Shown here: positions 1-12,215 of the stretch, one piece after another
Position numbering within the stretch: the first letter of the stretch is position 1
Layout of the letters: each line of letters opens with the position of its first letter
From: Anisakis pegreffii
Taxonomy: Eukaryota; Nematoda; Chromadorea; Rhabditida; Anisakidae
NCBI GenBank assembly: GCA_035041965.1
Contig: JAPYMA010002534.1
Coordinates: 124,001-188,000 of the forward strand
Length of the DNA stretch: 64,000 bases
Direction: 5' to 3'
The notes under the pieces: generated by a model
Told to the model about the DNA's origin: nothing
What the model saw: the letters and a program-made list of their open reading frames with translations, nothing else
Databases searched by the model: none
Made by a program: the position numbers and the translations under genes

Positions 1-99
1 GAATTATAAAACTGATGGTTCAATTGAAAACCGACAATAACAGATAACTAGATAAAAGCCAAATCATGGCATGGCTCACACTCATGAGCGTAAGCCAGG

Positions 100-960
100 C
101 TATCACTATAGCGATGATGCATTCCTGCAGGAACGTCACGAGCACCACTTTCAAACTACCCGTACTCTCAAATTTATTCGGCAACACCATCATTTCTTGT
201 TATCATTGGATTCAGCAGATTCTCAGTGTTCAGAACATTGAAATAAGTTCGATGGATTCTACTTATTATAGTTCAAGAGGTATAACTGATTTTCTGATGA
301 TATGTCAAAATACTCGAGGCATTCTATAATACCATCAGGCTGTGCAAATTTGATCTCTGAGGCGTGATCAATAATATAGTTCTACAAGAATACCACGAGT
401 ACCATTTTCAAACTACTCGTATCCTCAAATCTGCCTGGTAACACCATTGTTTCTTGGTACCATTGAATTCAGCAGATTCTCAGTATTCAGAATGTTATAT
501 ATGTGGTCGACGGATTTCACTTAGTTCAAGAAGTATGAATGATTGTCTGATTTATGTCAAACAACTTGAGTTATTTTATATAATCACTTTAGAGTGATCT
601 ATGGTACGGTTCTACAGGAATATCATGAGCACCTTTTTCAACCTATTCGTACTCTTAAGTTTCTCAGCAGCACCACGATTTCTTGCCACTGTTGAATCCA
701 GCAGATTCTCAGCATTCAGAATGTTATATATATGATCGAATAGTTCAAGAGTTTCTGATGATATGTCAAAGTATTTGAGCCATTCTGTAATACCGCCCAA
801 CTCTTCATAGTTGATCATTTTAACGTGATCAATCATAGTTCTTCACGAACATCATTCTCAAACTATCCATACTCTCAATTTTTCTCAGCAACATCGTTGT
901 TTCTTGATACTATTGATACCACTGAATTCAGCACATTCTCACTTTCCAGAAATTTATATA
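100..960. repeat. Tandem array of ~230-bp repeat, four diverged units
   Basis: Four diverged units are visible. The core CAGCAGATTCTCAG or a near match recurs at 213, 470, 699 and 929, giving spacings of 257, 229 and 230 bp. Each unit also carries a block resembling 'ACCACTTTCAAACTAC' about 60-80 bp before the core. Read on the minus strand, the units keep a similar peptide (ILN.ENLLN followed by RN.GVAE) in the same frame relative to the core. Related copies lie at 34.7-36.1 kb and 45.3-47.7 kb. I read it as a dispersed satellite or degenerate mobile sequence. Confidence 0.75.
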
Positions 961-1421
961 TGTTACAGAGCGATTTTGCATAATTCCCTCAGATACAGAT
1001 TAATTAAACATGTATGCCATGCGGTTGGGCGACTTCATTATCATTGGGCAGCAATTCTCAACTTTTTTGCCTCTTTGTAAACAGTCACCAAACGCCTTCA
1101 ACTCACAAAATACCTTTGTTTCAGTTCTAATTGTAAGACATTGACTATATTATGACCCTCATATCACTCATTCATGAATTGTCAACGCAATGCTAACAAC
1201 ACATACCGTTAGCAAAAGATTCAATGTGAACGTCAAGTGAAATGGATTGCAATGAATAAGCAACAGAAACAGTAAATTGAGTTGTATTCGTGCGATGAAC
1301 AAGCAATAACAAAACGGCAATCAATTCATTCATATAACAACGTACAACCAAACCTCACCGACTCATTTCACTCACATAACAAAACAATTCAAAATCAAAC
1401 AATAATATGAACATCAACACA
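961..1421. other. Non-coding, downstream of rpl-43
   Basis: AT-rich sequence with no supportable gene. It lies 3' of rpl-43 on the minus strand and presumably contains its 3' UTR. Confidence 0.5.
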
Positions 1422-2743
1422 TTATTCCTTCGCCTCACGCAAACGTCTGATCGTACTTCGGACTGTTGCGGCTGCAGTAGTGCTGTAAACGTACGCACCT
1501 CCAGCTACGATCTTGCTGCACTTTGAACACTTCCATATTCCAACGCATGTTCTCTTCATTGCCTCCTGTAAACGCATACTATATAACGTATTGTAGGAGA
1601 ACACAAATTGCATGAAACCAATTCAGAATCAATCAGTTTATAACTATTGGTGCATATTCGTAATCAGCACCATTCGTCAGCTTCAACAACAACTAGTATC
1701 ACATTGGAGTTTGGTTCTTTCAGAATAACTTTCAGTATACGATTATGAGATCTGATTTTGTTAAAACTAAAGAATTCATCGGTTAAAAAATAGCAAGACA
1801 AAGGCTTGAAATCTGTAGGTGGCGTACGAAGCCCTATGACTGAAACTAAGTCATAGCGTCAGTTAACCAGCAGAATTATTTTGCTCTCTTATTGGCACCC
1901 AGTCAGCGAAATAATTCATTGTGGGCATGGCAGAAAGGAGCGTACTGATGCTTCGAACACAGAAACACTATTCGTGCAATAAGACGGATAGAAAGTGTTC
2001 GCTTTCAATAATAGCAAAATAATAAATATAACTTTGATAACGAAAATAAATACAATGAATATATAATGTATGATGAAAAATCATAAAATGTAGAACAATA
2101 AAACAAAAACAAATGATTTTCATGCAATGTAACGATGACAAACGCAGCTCCAAATGTAATGTTAATACTTTGATAATCTGACGGCAGAACAAACCTTGCC
2201 GCAGAAAGCACACGTGTATTTAGAGTGCTGTGTCACCTCCATCTTTTTGACGGTTTTACGCAGTGATGCACCGTAACGAGTGCCATATTTTCCGACGATT
2301 CCGACCTTTTTTGTACGTTTCGCCTAGAATATTTCATCAAAAATACAATAACTGAATAAGCAATTGCAAATGAACATAACAAATTTGGTTACTAATCCTA
2401 TCCGCACGATTTTGATGATAGCAGAAATTAATAACTGATCTGATAAATGACGTTACAGTGGGATTTTTACATAAGCAATCTTAAACAAGTGATACTAAAC
2501 AGAAGGCGAACTGAAAGTGAATGAAGCGGATGAAATTCCACCGAAAATTTTAAAAAAATTCCATGTCCACACACTTCCCATTAACGTCAACTGTCGCAAA
2601 AATGCGTTATTATCCACTCACTACCTCATCTACCTCAAACAAATGCTCAAGAAAAAAAGCAATCTTGACGATTGCTATCCACGCAGTCAAACACATGAAC
2701 CCCTCCAAACCACACAACCAACAAAACACAAGAAACTTACCAT
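1422..2743 (-). CDS. rpl-43: 60S ribosomal protein eL43 (L37A), three exons
   Basis: Structural protein of the large cytosolic ribosomal subunit with a small zinc-ribbon fold. The model has exon 1 at 2741-2743 (the start codon alone, followed by a canonical GTAAGT donor), exon 2 at 2195-2323 and exon 3 at 1422-1565, giving 91 aa; the family is normally about 92 aa. The N-terminus [20 protein letters not shown] is diagnostic. The zinc ligands are CAFC at the end of exon 2 and CSKC in exon 3 (WKCSKC), so the intron separates the two Cys pairs. The C-terminus [13 protein letters not shown] matches the conserved tail. An ATG-only first exon is seen in other ribosomal protein genes. A TTTAG upstream near 2780 could serve as a trans-splice acceptor (inference). 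Frame is intact throughout. Confidence 0.95.
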
Positions 2744-2964
2744 GACAAGAAGCAAATCTCCCAAGTAGTGTTCCTAAACGAAGCGAATACCATTGCAATT
2801 AACATATGGCAACATTCCAATTTCGGATACAGTACCACTGAACATACACTGCACGACTCAAAATACGGTTAGCAGCTTACTAGAAGTGCAGTTCTCAATG
2901 AACAATATGCCATTAAAATAAAAAGATTAAAATATCAAAGCTATGAGGCATACTACTTCAAGAG

Positions 2965-3190
2965 AATGTGCTCTCATAGTTATAAATTGTTCAACATTCC
3001 ACTGACAGAATCAAATTTAGTTCACTAGACTCTCTATGGAAAGCAAAGTGTGGAATTTTAAATATGCGACAATCTGCTCTCATAGAGTTGTAAATTCTTT
3101 AATGTTCCAATGACAGAATCAATTTCAGTTCACTAGTGTTTCTATGGGAAGCAAAGCGTGGAATTTGAAATATGCGATAATCTGCATGCA
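2965..3190. repeat. ~110-bp tandem duplication
   Basis: Two adjacent diverged copies, about 2967-3078 and 3079-3186. Shared blocks include CTCTCATAG, TGACAGAATCAA, AGTTCACTAG, TCTATGG.AAGCAAAG, TGGAATTT and ATATGCGA. The pair sits upstream (5') of rpl-43. No coding potential is evident. Confidence 0.75.
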
Positions 3191-4172
3191 ACGAATATGT
3201 CAGCGAATGGCAACTCAAAAAGAATGAATTTATTCGTGATTAATAATAAATAATACGCTACAAACATTCAGTACATATTCATGTGCATTTATGTACAATA
3301 TACATCGGTGAATACAGCAAACAAAAGACTGGTAATGAAAACACAGAAAGTTGATTGTAAAAGCGAACGATTACAGTAATGCACAACGGTGGAGCGATCA
3401 ATTGAGACAATTAACTGAGTTTTCGATGATGAGCAATTAGCATTACCAATATTTTTATGATTGAAATGTGTGAGAGGGAAAATTAATGACAAAACAATGA
3501 AACACAATCAATTCACCACATAAAAATTGAAATAATTTGAAATTATGAGGTCACTTTTCGCAATCAAATTCACACGTATATTTGCATCGGAATTTAACAT
3601 TTTGCCTTTGATTCACGTTTTGCCTTTGCTTAATGATTGTTCAGATTCACTGTCTATGTTAAGTGAATTCCGGATTATAACTGTATTCTATGCATAAGGT
3701 TCAGAATAAAATAACGCTTCGTTGTACAGGGATATTTCTCATGTTTCCAATTTTCAGCCGAACGAAAACACTCATTAAGGCAGAAATGAGCACGTATATC
3801 CGAATCTTGATCGTGTCAAAGATGTTAAAGACAGAAAAAAAACAACAAAACAACGAGAGAGCAGAGATCAACCGCTGCACTGAAAGAAAGGAATTACTTT
3901 GGACTGCAACGCTTACAAGCCTAACATGCACATATTCAGACACGTACATATGGAATGCAGATCAATATACAAATTAAACAATACTATCATACAGCGATAA
4001 TTATTGTGAATATCTCAATTCAGCCATCATCATTTCGAGTTCACTCAAATTTTTCCTGAAATATAATCTATTTATTCTTTCGAACAACTTATCCACCTTA
4101 CACCATACCTAATCGAAACTGTTTATCGCAATAACCACCATCAAAAACATTCATTCCAAACATTCTCATTGT
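3191..4172. other. Intergenic, nothing recognised
   Basis: Only low-quality open frames in both directions with no splice-supported structure. This lies between the 74-aa gene and rpl-43. Confidence 0.5.
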
Positions 4173-4480
4173 CTACCGATAGGGGCAATAAAATTTTAAG
4201 TTATCAGCCAATCGGGGAAATTTTTTAAATCTGAAAAGGGCGAAGTTATTACCGGAGATGTTCACAAAAACTTAACAGTGGATCCAGAAACAAGAATGAA
4301 ATAATAAACAAACCGAAGTCTTTCGGATATTTCCTCCCTCGACATCCTATCGATGGTTGGCGATGGACTTCGACACAGTAAAGGACGACGACCGCTCGGG
4401 ATCGGTAAAGCCATTTGGGACGATGTTCGGAACATCTTTTCATTTGACATCTCATTGTCATCACATTTCATAATTGACAT
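4173..4480 (-). CDS. Small two-exon gene, 74 aa, unrecognised
   Basis: Exon 1 is 4314-4480 and exon 2 is 4173-4230; together they give 75 codons including a TAG stop, with the phase-2 junction joining in frame. The start ATG lies directly after a 3' splice-like sequence (TTTTTAATAG|ATG), as expected for a trans-spliced downstream cistron. The donor is GTTTGTTT and the acceptor CTTTTCAG. The protein begins MSIMKCDDNEMS, has a Ser/Pro/Arg-rich middle (PSGRRPLLCRSPSPTIDR) and ends with the basic, aromatic tail LADNLKFYCPYR. No signal peptide or membrane segment is seen, and I recognise no family. The stop of the C2-domain gene is only 85 bp upstream on the same strand, suggesting one polycistronic transcript. 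The alternative, an extra 3' exon of the C2 gene, does not join in frame with either nearby donor. Confidence 0.5.
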
Positions 4481-4565
4481 CTATTAAAAACGTTAAATTA
4501 AATTATTTACAATACATATTCTTAAATATAGCTCTTTGTCTCACTACATTCCTTCTTTTAAAACT

Positions 4566-6702
4566 TCATTCAGTGTCATTCAACTTTTCAGCACAAGAAT
4601 AGATCCGTTCCCCAAGAGGATCCAGACCCATACGCTTTGAATTGCTCTCCGAATTATTGGCCACATAGGAATATGAATGTCATGAATACGTAATAATATC
4701 ACTGATAAAGCATTAATATTGTAAAACGAGAAACAACCGTCAACGGAAGAGAACAAACGAACCGTAATCAGCGGAGTTTGTTCAGCAACACCCAAATCTG
4801 ACATTTCATATTCATTCTCTGTTATTGACTTAGACGGTGGTAATGGTATCGATACAAAACCAATCACTCGATCACTTCCCGTCGCACATTTACGCCACAA
4901 TTTCACAATCAAATTGCGTCGATCTTTAGGCACCTGCAATTTTCATTTTTCGAATACATTCTTATTCAGACATCCGTTGAACTGATTATCGAGAAAGTCG
5001 ATTTTGAATTCTCTCGCTAATATTCTCATCATAAATCTTACTCATAAGCAATGTGCTATCTTTTCTATGAGTTATGCACATCTCGCCAGCCTTTTAAATC
5101 ACATTCAGTAAAATAAATTATGAGCTGATGAAATCTTCCAAGTTACAACAGTATTGAATGCGTTTACTTCAAATAATTATCTCACTGAATACTCATTCTG
5201 AATGATGGAAAATATTGTGAATGCTGGAATTGAACGTTGAATAACTCAAAAACGCTACAAACATCGAATGACTCGGTCCAATTCCATTCAGGACGTAATG
5301 TTGATGCTCGAACTGATGAACTCAACATACGGCCGTCTGCACCATTCACTGTGACGTATGTTGATGGCGCTACAGCTTCACCCCTTCAATTGCATTTCAC
5401 TTCACTTGATTGTCATGTACAGCTTTTTTTAAAATACTATTTTTCACTAGAGCTTCACCAATTTCACTTACACAAATATTGTCATGATTAAACCAACAAT
5501 CATGATAATAATAATACTCAAAACAATAATAACTACGACAATAATGAAGCTCTTATCCACTTAATAGTGAATGAAAGCTTAAGCAAAAATAAAATATTTC
5601 CTGTTCTCACAATCAGATTCTTTCAAAATCATCACATAAAATCTGAATCACTGCATAGTAATCTGTTCATTTTATGAATAATAATTATGAATAAACGTAA
5701 AAGGATTTTATACCTTGGTGCATAGAAAATTGGAAGACGACGGGCAGAGTGCACTGTCAAAATAATACGATATGTGTTCGGATTATCGGTTAGTTTTGGT
5801 GATAGATGTGGAGACGACATTTGGATTGGTGGAGGGGACATCAACGGGCGATTATTTATGGATGAAGGTTGATTAGAAGAACTGATGTCATTGAAAGGTG
5901 ATGAGGAAGAGTGCCTTGGTTTGTCTTGTTGATGTGTTAAAGATTTGAAAGGAACGCGTTGCTGTCTTGTAAGGCTGCTGGGTCTGGACGATACATAACC
6001 GTTGCGTGAGCATGGCCTTGAATAGGATTCAGACTCACTTCTTGACCGTTCTGACCCACTGCCATGCCATCTCGACTCGGATTTGGATCGAGTTCGTGAT
6101 CGAGATCTGTTCGCTGATGTTCTTCGCAATCGCTCTTCTTCTTCAATCATCCGATCACCATCACGCATCATCTCCAAATACTCCATCAGTGATTTTATAT
6201 GCGATCCCAAGTCTATTCTTATCAGCGCAGTACCACAAAAACCTGGTCCTTCGAATGTTAAATGTCGACAAACAACGAACGGTGGCCGAACCAATTGATC
6301 GAGATGCAGAGTGCAACGACCCAATAACTTGATGGAATATTTGCCGAGAGTGTTGAGACGAGCGTAGATGGTCATTTGAAGGGAACGATTCGTCCAGCAA
6401 TTCACAATATTCGGATGCATTTTAACACGAACAACACGTCGATGTCGAAAGTGAATCGCGTTCGAATTGAAGCTTTTTGCATTGATGCGAACACGAGCTT
6501 TGAGTGAGGTGGACACATAATCCAACGACGGGAATTCGTATTCGAGCACGAAACCGAACAGCGAACGACTTTTGATGAGCACGTCGATGCATTCGTTATT
6601 CAAATCATTCATATAAACACTATCCAGGTAAATTCGAACGAATGTCACATCTTTTAGAATCCGATTCACATTCGCCGCTTCGATCAGCTCTGCTGAAACC
6701 AT
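4566..6702 (-). CDS. C2-domain protein with Arg/Ser-rich linker, 462 aa
   Basis: Exons are 5714-6702, 5236-5383, 4763-4933 and 4566-4646; lengths 989+148+171+81 stay in frame to a TGA. Residues 1-190 form a beta-rich region of uncertain fold. Residues about 190-235 are an RS-type low-complexity stretch (RSRSRTRSKSESR), followed by a Ser/Pro/Gln-rich linker. Residues about 310-436 look like a C2 domain: it opens YRIILTVHSARRLP, continues APSTYVTVNGADG and LRPEWNWTESFDV, and ends with RRNLIVKLWRKC and DRVIGFVSIPL. C2 domains usually bind membranes or act as protein docking modules; clusters of Ca2+-binding Asp are not obvious, so it may be Ca2+-independent. It could be a centriolar or ciliary C2 protein (C2CD3-like), but this is a guess. 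The start at 6702 is the first ATG; a 3' splice-like GGTTTCAG just after it leaves open additional upstream exons. The acceptor of exon 2 (ATTGAAG) is weak. Confidence 0.65.
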
Positions 6703-8636
6703 ACAGCTACTTTCTTATGACCGTTCAGACAATATCAACATTACATTCTAAGCAAGTTTCTGAACAGGACTGCCTGATTGCTTTTCAAGCGAACTCAAAT
6801 CTTACAATTAGAAAAAGTAAATTTCTTTCACAAGCTGCGATTATTACCTGACTTCACATGAATAACATTTATATAAAGGGATACTTCTAAATGTCTTTTC
6901 TATATCCGAATCATATTCCAGTTACTAAGATAACACAACCACGATAAGGCATAAAGTGATATTATCAGAATGTGGGCTGTCCAGAAGCTGTGCTTATCAC
7001 TGAATTGAAACGGAGAGGACGATGGATAAATAATTATTATCAGTTGGGAATAAAAGGTGGACAAAACAATGTACCATTGCAATGCGGACGATTCGACGAA
7101 TCATTTGCGTTCATCAGCAACTTTTTTGATTAAATTTCCCGAGTCGTTTCGAGCAGTAACAAAACTTGAGCGCTTCCCTTCGGCAATATTCTATTCGGAA
7201 AACGAGCAAGTTAGTGATATGTGAATCGATTAACTGAAACATTCAACTGTCATTGCTTGATTTTATGGAGTAAGCAAAAATTCTTCGGCAACAGCAAAAG
7301 CAAAAAAACACCAATTCTTCAAGAAGTGAAGAACTTCCGTTCAGTTTTTCAACAAGCAATCTTCAACAGTTACTGATCTGAAAAATGATCGAGATCCTCA
7401 ACGTTGTTTAACTGAGTCAATGGGTGTCAAACAATTTAGATCAATGGAAAGAGATTATGCGCTCTGTAAAATTTTGAATACGAACCAGCAAGCGCATTGA
7501 TCACGACAATGTGCCACAATTCTCTGCACATATTTGCCACTTTTTAAGGCTTTTTGAGGACGAAGTATTTTCACTGAAAACAAATTGTGTTTAATGCAAC
7601 GAAGAGTGCACTCGTGATATATCATTCAGTGATAATTAAGCAAAGTTTGTGGTGATTCACAGATTACACTCACAATCAGTATGGTTTCATATTGCATGTT
7701 ATGGACCTGTAATATTGTCTAGGTCAATTACACCCTATTACTAACTGGATTGATTTTCATTACACATTAATGAATACAATTACATGATTTACTTGTATTG
7801 CAATTAAGGTCGATGCTGTGCACTATGGCTTCACCTTAGTGGGTTAAAGCCTTTGCTGCTCATAGATAAGTGCAGTGGAATGGATTCAATTTATTGAGTG
7901 TAAGCGTGCGATTGGTCGGCATTACACGGCAAGTCAATATGACAGAATATGGATTCATTTTAAGGAGTTTACTTTTGTTGAATATTTTTGTAACATTACA
8001 ACGGATTTTCATTCAATTATCAATGATAAGACATTTACGGAAGTCAACCTTCTTCAGTCACTACCCAACAGATTCACCTGGATGTTTGTTAGCTAATCAT
8101 AAATTGATCATGCACAAAACTGAATAACCTGTCCACTCTAAGAATTGAAGTTACAATTAGTTATCTGACCATTGTGATCACATCCGCAAGGCTTCGCAGA
8201 GCAATACAACTGCAAATACTCGAAGTTATAAAGCAAAAAACATGATGATTTCGAATAGCAAACATGCGAGATTAACCGAAACAACTACAGAACCAAAGCC
8301 TGAAAACTATTCGAGAGGCCTTTAACAATGGACATCTCGCTTTGCACTGAATTGCAGTGAATTATTCAAAATATTGCGCCAAGAATTCAAAGTTGATGAA
8401 AACAGCCAATGGCGACATAAAATAAAATAAGAACTGGAGTGGGGATATTCCGGACTGTCACCAAAAATTATTCAACTAACAAGAGCAGATGATGCATTTA
8501 ACTGATTCGGTTAACGAATTCCGCATATAATTTCTAATCGTTACCTGCAGGTGAGGTAATACGAAATCAGCGAATAATCGCAATAAAACACTGCAATCTG
8601 AGATGTGTATAAAAGTGGTTCGAAGTTGAATGAGTT
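6703..8636. other. Intergenic; one weak open frame
   Basis: Mostly non-coding. A 73-codon plus-strand frame at 7875-8096 starts MEWIQFIECKRAIG and is rich in aromatic residues (HFKEFTFVEYFC). It has no recognised family or splice support, so it is not called as a gene. Confidence 0.4.
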
Positions 8637-10532
8637 TTATTTTCGATTTCTGGCCAACAAATACAATTCAGCACTATGATCACGACTTGCGTTCGGTTTG
8701 ATGTTTGCAACATTGGTGAATTTTGTTTTCAACAACTCGATCAATTCACTTTTTCGTTGTCCATCCCAAATTTTACACAATAAAGTACCACCCCGCTTCA
8801 GCGGAATTATAGGTTTGTCATCATTGTTTGTCGCGCTATCACAACACAGTCGTATCAGCTCTTCACACAGCGATACTATTCGGTCATGATCCAGTGCTTT
8901 ATCGCCTGGAATAATTATTAATTTGAAAAGTTGATCAATTATTTCATAAAACAACGCAATGTGTTGATTGGAACGGTTCTTATTTTGAAACAATGAATTG
9001 ACGTTGACACAGCTTATGCATTTAAATGTCTTTTCTTAATTTCATTTATTTTGCTGACAATCCAATGAATAATTTTAATGATTTCTCTTCCATATCATAC
9101 CCGACGGATTCGGAGCCATATCACTGAGCACCACATCAACTGAACGGTCTTTCAAACGTTCCTTTATCATACGATGAGTTTTTGGTGATCTCACATCTGC
9201 CAATTGTATTAGATCAACACCACTGAGTGGCAAAATGGGCTGAAAAATGGTCGATTCATTATTCCGATTATATCTATGTGATATCTTCTTGAAAACTATC
9301 ATAATCAATAATAATCATAACTCTCTGAATGCTGAATGAGCAATACATTCTCCTCATTGATGTTCCTGCAGCAGAACAAATTATCACAAACCTGCAGATC
9401 AATTCCGAGCACGTAGCCATCATCATTGTTGTCGTATTTGTGCTGATTAACAAATTCGTTCGCAACTTGACACCACGACCCTGGTGCACAGCCCACATCC
9501 ACAACAACTGAGCCTGAACACGGAAATCTTAGAGGGATGAATACATTGCTGCAAAGGAATGACAAAGGGACATTTGTAAGCTGAGAACAGTAATGAAAAG
9601 TTCACATTCTGAGTTTGTAAGATGCAGTCCTTAACAATCTGAATCAGATGAAAATATGCTTGAAAAATAGTTGCTGGTGTAACCTGGATTTAAAAATTTA
9701 TATTTGCTATTGATTTCGATGAGTTTGAAGGCACTTCGCGCTCGATAAGAATGCTCTCTTGCCTGCAATAAATCGAGTTTGAACTATATGATTCTACACT
9801 GTTGATTCACTTTAGAAATAGCTGCTGATGACACAATGCAGAAATTTCTAAACCAAAATCAATCACTTTGTTGAAAAAGATCTCAAGATGCAACGCACAG
9901 AACTGTTTTAAATTTTATGACAGATTTGATTGGTGAACGATGTCGACGAGTTTATGCAACAGTTTCTCAACTGAATATTCAGCAGCCACGCAATATATCT
10001 GTATAACACTCGTTTCATGTTCAGCACACTAATGATAGAATCGTATATTCGGTCGGAACTGTGCAATTCAGTTGATGAGATGCGTTCGGTTTTCCATTTT
10101 TTTTTGAAGGGTTGCGAGCGCTGTATTGACAGTATTTGAGAGGGACTGAGATTTAACCATCGAAGATTATGAAGTAGGTCATGCTTATTAATTCGCAATA
10201 TGCGAATGCACACTGCACTCAATTCTATTGTTAGCACCGAAGCTAACTGAAAATATTAAAGACATTCCCACACTTTGGAGAAAATGCAGCTTGATAATTC
10301 TCTTTCATTCTGGTCATTTTACGTGCTTCCATATAAATTCATACAATTAACATAAAACATATCTAACCTTTGCAACATATTCATCTTTCATCTGCCTTTG
10401 AATGTATTTGGCGGTAAGTTTTGACTTTTTCGATGCTTTTGTATGACTTGAATAGAATCGAAGGAAATTATTTTTGTAACCATTTATAACAGCACGTTTC
10501 GAACAATGAAACGTTTCACCCATCCAGTTCAT
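8637..10532 (-). CDS. mrm-2: Mitochondrial 16S rRNA 2'-O-methyltransferase (RrmJ/FtsJ family), 257 aa
   Basis: SAM-dependent ribose methyltransferase that modifies the large mitochondrial rRNA during ribosome assembly. Exons are 10368-10532, 9684-9762, 9392-9513, 9101-9239 and 8637-8905; total 774 nt, in frame, 257 aa (human MRM2 is 246 aa). The N-terminal ~33 residues are basic and hydroxylated (FLRFYSSHTKASKKSK), as in a mitochondrial targeting peptide. The conserved block KAREHSYRARSAFKLIEI contains the first catalytic Lys. The SAM motif is VVVDVGCAPGSWCQ, with GIDLQ as the acidic motif. The catalytic Asp lies in DVVLSDMAPNPSG, the second Lys in GGTLLCKIWDG and the Glu in HSAELYLLARN, so the K-D-K-E tetrad is complete. 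The bacterial homologue RrmJ acts on 23S rRNA; the mitochondrial assignment rests on length and the presequence. Confidence 0.93.
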
Positions 10533-11308
10533 CTCTAAAAATATTTACTAAAAACACAGAGTATTTTATAATGTTTGAAAGCTAAGACGTGATCGCCTAA
10601 ATTACCATATAGTTGAAAGTATATCCCTGACCATTTTCCCCTATCGTCATTCTTAATCAGCAAACTCGAGATACCCTTTTATGCATTTCCGTCACTATGT
10701 GTATTTCACTTCACAATTCAGTTATGTTCAACAGAAACTATTCGGCAATTTGGAATAAAAGATTTATTTTGCTGTAAATCTACATTGCACAGCATCGCTA
10801 TTTGTGAGTCATTATATGCAATGCCCATGAAAGTGAATTTGTAATTTTATGAGTGCTTAAAACTAAAAGAAACTTACAAAACAACTGAATGATAATGATG
10901 AATACCTTTACAAATATATCAGATTAAATAACAATTGATACTACGGTTTAAAAAAAACAAACACAAGTAGAAGCATTGCCTGATAAAACGGTATTTTGAA
11001 TAACATTTAACGAAAATGCATCGCATAGAAAATATTTTTATAGGAAAACGTATTACATAAATACTGTATATTATACATATACTTGCAATGATATGCAATC
11101 CAAATGCAACAGTTTCATTTGATTTCAGTCATGAGCTCACGAGGAGGTCCATAATCGAGTGGCCGCATATCATATTTTCATGGAAAGGTATTGTGTCACG
11201 AAACGGTCTTGTGTCATCTCACCGAAGAAGTACACTGCACGATGAGCAGAAGTTTCCGCACAAAGGAAACCAGTGTCATTGTGAGAATACCCTTCTCGCT
11301 CGCGTAAA
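10533..11308. other. Intergenic between mrm-2 and CIAO2B
   Basis: AT-rich with no supported gene. The 776-bp spacing between the CIAO2B stop and the mrm-2 start is larger than typical nematode operon spacing. Confidence 0.5.
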
Positions 11309-12215
11309 TTAAAAATCCTTCGGTTTGAGACATTCGTTAACGGCATTCATCAGTCCAATATTCTCCATCGCTGCAGCAACTCGTTCCTTATCAGCTAACT
11401 GTTTATTGATCGCATCTTCAGTATTATGTGAGCCTGGTGTTATACGAACAATTACCTAAATTCATGAATATTCAACATCAGCATCAATACTTTATTAATG
11501 CTAAGAACTATCGCATGAACAATTTTATAAAATATGAATTAACAATCCAAATTCACATAAAAGTTAATTGTAAAAAGTGACCTTAACTGAAGGATGTACT
11601 GATCGCGACAATTTAATGCGAATCGCTAAACCAATCAATGTGGCCATTGAACAATGTGGAATTGTCGGTGTAAATCTCACCTGATATGAAGATGATTATC
11701 ATCCGAAATGAACCAAAATAATCAAAAATAATTACTAAATTACTGAAAGGAAACAAATTGAAGTATATAAGAAGCATTAAGATATAAGAATAAGAGCACG
11801 AAACAATGCAAATTAAACACATACGTCAACGATTTTATCGCCATCCTCCTCAGTGACTTCAATCAATTCTTCTTGAACCACATTCAACTGCTCCAATGAT
11901 AACGGATGTTCTGGATCGTTTATATCACTTAAAATTTGCATTTTCAGAGCAGTGTTTGGTAATAAGTGAGATGATGCCATCTCCGAAGGCATACACTTGT
12001 ATCGTTATTCTCAACAGTGCTCAAACGAGAGCATAAATTATTCGAAGACTTCATCAAAAAATGCACACAAAGCAATACCGTATCAAATCGAATATCTCCT
12101 TGGCGTCGATTGGATCTTCAATATCTGCATCGTAATCAGTTTCAGCAGATCGTTCAATTCGTGGCGTTGTACTGTAGATAATCGGTGCTTCATTATCAAG
12201 TTTATTTTCAACCAT
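11309..12215 (-). CDS. ciao2b: CIAO2B / MIP18-family cytosolic Fe-S assembly factor, 161 aa
   Basis: Component of the cytosolic iron-sulfur targeting complex that, with CIAO1 and MMS19, hands 4Fe-4S clusters to DNA polymerases, helicases and other nuclear or cytosolic apoproteins. Exons are 12079-12215, 11825-11927, 11582-11680 and 11309-11455; total 486 nt and 161 aa, against 163 aa in human. The diagnostic MIP18/DUF59 sequence is intact: [19 protein letters not shown], then the hallmark [17 protein letters not shown] with the conserved reactive Cys, then [17 protein letters not shown] near the C-terminus. The acidic N-terminus is typical of CIAO2B. The start at 12215 gives the expected [14 protein letters not shown] opening. 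Donors here are GTATTG, GTATGT and GTCACT; acceptors are TTTTAAG, ATATCAG and TTTAG. Nothing is truncated. Confidence 0.95.

Noticed and set aside
3690..3977. Plus-strand 95-codon frame with an overlapping minus frame
   Set aside because: Low-complexity composition, no splice or homology support.
6006..6332. Plus-strand 108-codon open frame
   Set aside because: It lies antisense to the coding exon of the C2-domain gene and reflects its codon composition.
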